Source of the DNA: an uncultured Verrucomicrobia subdivision 3 bacterium
Lineage (GTDB): Bacteria; Verrucomicrobiota; Verrucomicrobiia; Limisphaerales; UBA11358
Assembly (NCBI GenBank): GCA_903865745.1
Contig: CAIPKV010000052.1
Span: 62,001-126,000 of the forward strand
Direction: 5' to 3'
DNA: 64,000 nucleotides
Positions 63,383 through 64,000 of this stretch are shown here, piece by piece. The notes beneath the pieces were generated by a model. It worked only from the letters and a program-made list of their open reading frames with translations, was not told where the DNA came from and ran no database searches. A program made the position numbers and the translations under genes. Position 1 is the stretch's first letter. Every line of letters starts with the position of its first letter.

Positions 63383-64000
63383 ATGAACCTTAAGAACCTC
63401 CTGCTCACCGGTGCGCTTGCCGCCGTCATCACGGCTAGCACCTTTGCTCAGACCAATGCGCCGGTTACGACCCTCGCCGTCGCCGCACCCGCGCACGTTA
63501 ATCAAGCGCTTATCCCCGTGCCGCGCACGGACTGGGCCGTCAAGCGTCAGGCCCTCGTACTCCAACGCGCCAAGGATGCCCCCGGCGATTATGATATCGA
63601 GTTCATCGGCGATTCCATCACGCAAGGCTGGGAAGAGGGCGGCCATAACGTCTGGCACGAGCTCGGCAGCAAATACAAGATCATCAACTTCGGTGTGAGT
63701 GGCGACCGCACGGAGCATGTGCTCTGGCGGTTTGAGCAAGGTCAGCTCGACGGCATCAAAGCCAAGGTTGCCATCGTCATGATTGGCACCAATAACTCCA
63801 ACAAGAACAAGGACGGCACGGATACTTACAGTGACAAAGATATTTTGGAAGGTGTCACGGCCATTGTGAACCAGATACGCACGCGCCAGCCGGACACCAA
63901 AGTCTTGCTGTTCGGCATCTTTCCGCGTGGCAAAGCCTTTAACGCCCAGCGCGGCCGCCTCTTGGAAATCAATCAGGCCCTCGCCAAGCTGGCGGATGGT
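63383..64000 (+). CDS. exported SGNH/GDSL hydrolase, copy 2, cut by the window edge
   Basis: A second SGNH gene starts at 63383 with a signal peptide (MNLKNLLLTGALAAVITASTFAQ) and runs past the end (206 codons visible). Ser (GDSITQGW), Gly (GVSGDRTEH) and Asn (IGTNNSN) blocks are present; the Asp-His block lies outside. N-terminal thirds of the two copies differ clearly. From about VLWRFEQGQLDGIK onward they are nearly identical in both protein and DNA, pointing to recent gene conversion. Confidence 0.93.
   Translation, partial: MNLKNLLLTGALAAVITASTFAQTNAPVTTLAVAAPAHVNQALIPVPRTDWAVKRQALVLQRAKDAPGDYDIEFIGDSITQGWEEGGHNVWHELGSKYKIINFGVSGDRTEHVLWRFEQGQLDGIKAKVAIVMIGTNNSNKNKDGTDTYSDKDILEGVTAIVNQIRTRQPDTKVLLFGIFPRGKAFNAQRGRLLEINQALAKLADG

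Overview
The window looks like part of a chromosome from a free-living Verrucomicrobiota bacterium, most likely of the Pedosphaera/Limisphaerales type. This is inferred from gene content and not from a marker tree. Supporting features are a protein of the Verrucomicrobia/Planctomycetes-restricted Minf_1886 type, a CHASE2 cyclase–FecR–outer-membrane-protein cluster, secreted sulfatase and glycosidases (GH116, GH51, GH2), a delta-60 repeat protein, Thr/Val/Asn-rich linkers, moderately high GC and many extragenic repeat families. I see no phage, insertion sequence or CRISPR array.

Layout. 1-4.3 kb: a GH116 enzyme (cut by the window edge), a sulfatase, a truncated sulfatase remnant and a DUF4139 protein. 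4.3-5.1 kb: a convergent gap packed with repeats. 5.1-13.1 kb: smc, an FAH-family hydrolase, a small membrane protein, the Minf_1886-type protein and a double-domain M16 peptidase. 13.1-17.6 kb: a second repeat gap, a delta-60 repeat protein, and a toxin-antitoxin/DUF2442 cassette lying between gltX and a decayed copy of the gltX 3' end. 17.7-22.8 kb: CHASE2-cyclase, FecR and beta-barrel genes in one direction. 22.9-30.4 kb: DUF3047, HU, Ser/Thr kinase, aguB, an RmlD-like reductase, GH51, gluQ and a small XRE regulator with a four-Cys tail. 30.4-31.8 kb: a palindromic element, a third repeat array and an unknown protein. 31.9-37.2 kb: a heavy-metal module (three small metal-binding proteins, CusB-like adaptor, CusA-like pump). 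37.4-43.9 kb: the complete F-type ATP synthase operon atpBEFHAGDC. 44.0-51.2 kb: GH2 enzyme, tRNA-Glu(CUC), HNH nuclease, TPR protein, YjbQ-type protein, a fourth repeat array, and rex with a perfect Rex operator. 51.4-61.8 kb: a six-gene ATP-grasp/alpha-E/transglutaminase cluster with duplicated components. 61.9-64 kb: SatP-type acetate transporter and two tandem SGNH hydrolases.

The most unusual signal is extragenic. Four separate intergenic arrays (about 4.6, 13.2, 30.8 and 50.1 kb) are tandem repeats with exactly the same 21-bp period but four unrelated consensus sequences. Each unit has a conserved part and a variable part, and units fall into recurring subtypes. Three of the four lie between convergent genes. 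They look like one structural class of element defined by period and location and not by sequence, and I do not recognise it as a described family.

Functional links: GluRS, glutamyl-Q-tRNA(Asp) synthetase and tRNA-Glu all occur here but are not co-transcribed. Rex probably controls itself through the operator 40 bp upstream. The ATP-grasp/alpha-E/transglutaminase cluster probably makes or modifies a peptide of unknown identity; the Anbu protease that often accompanies such clusters is not in the window.
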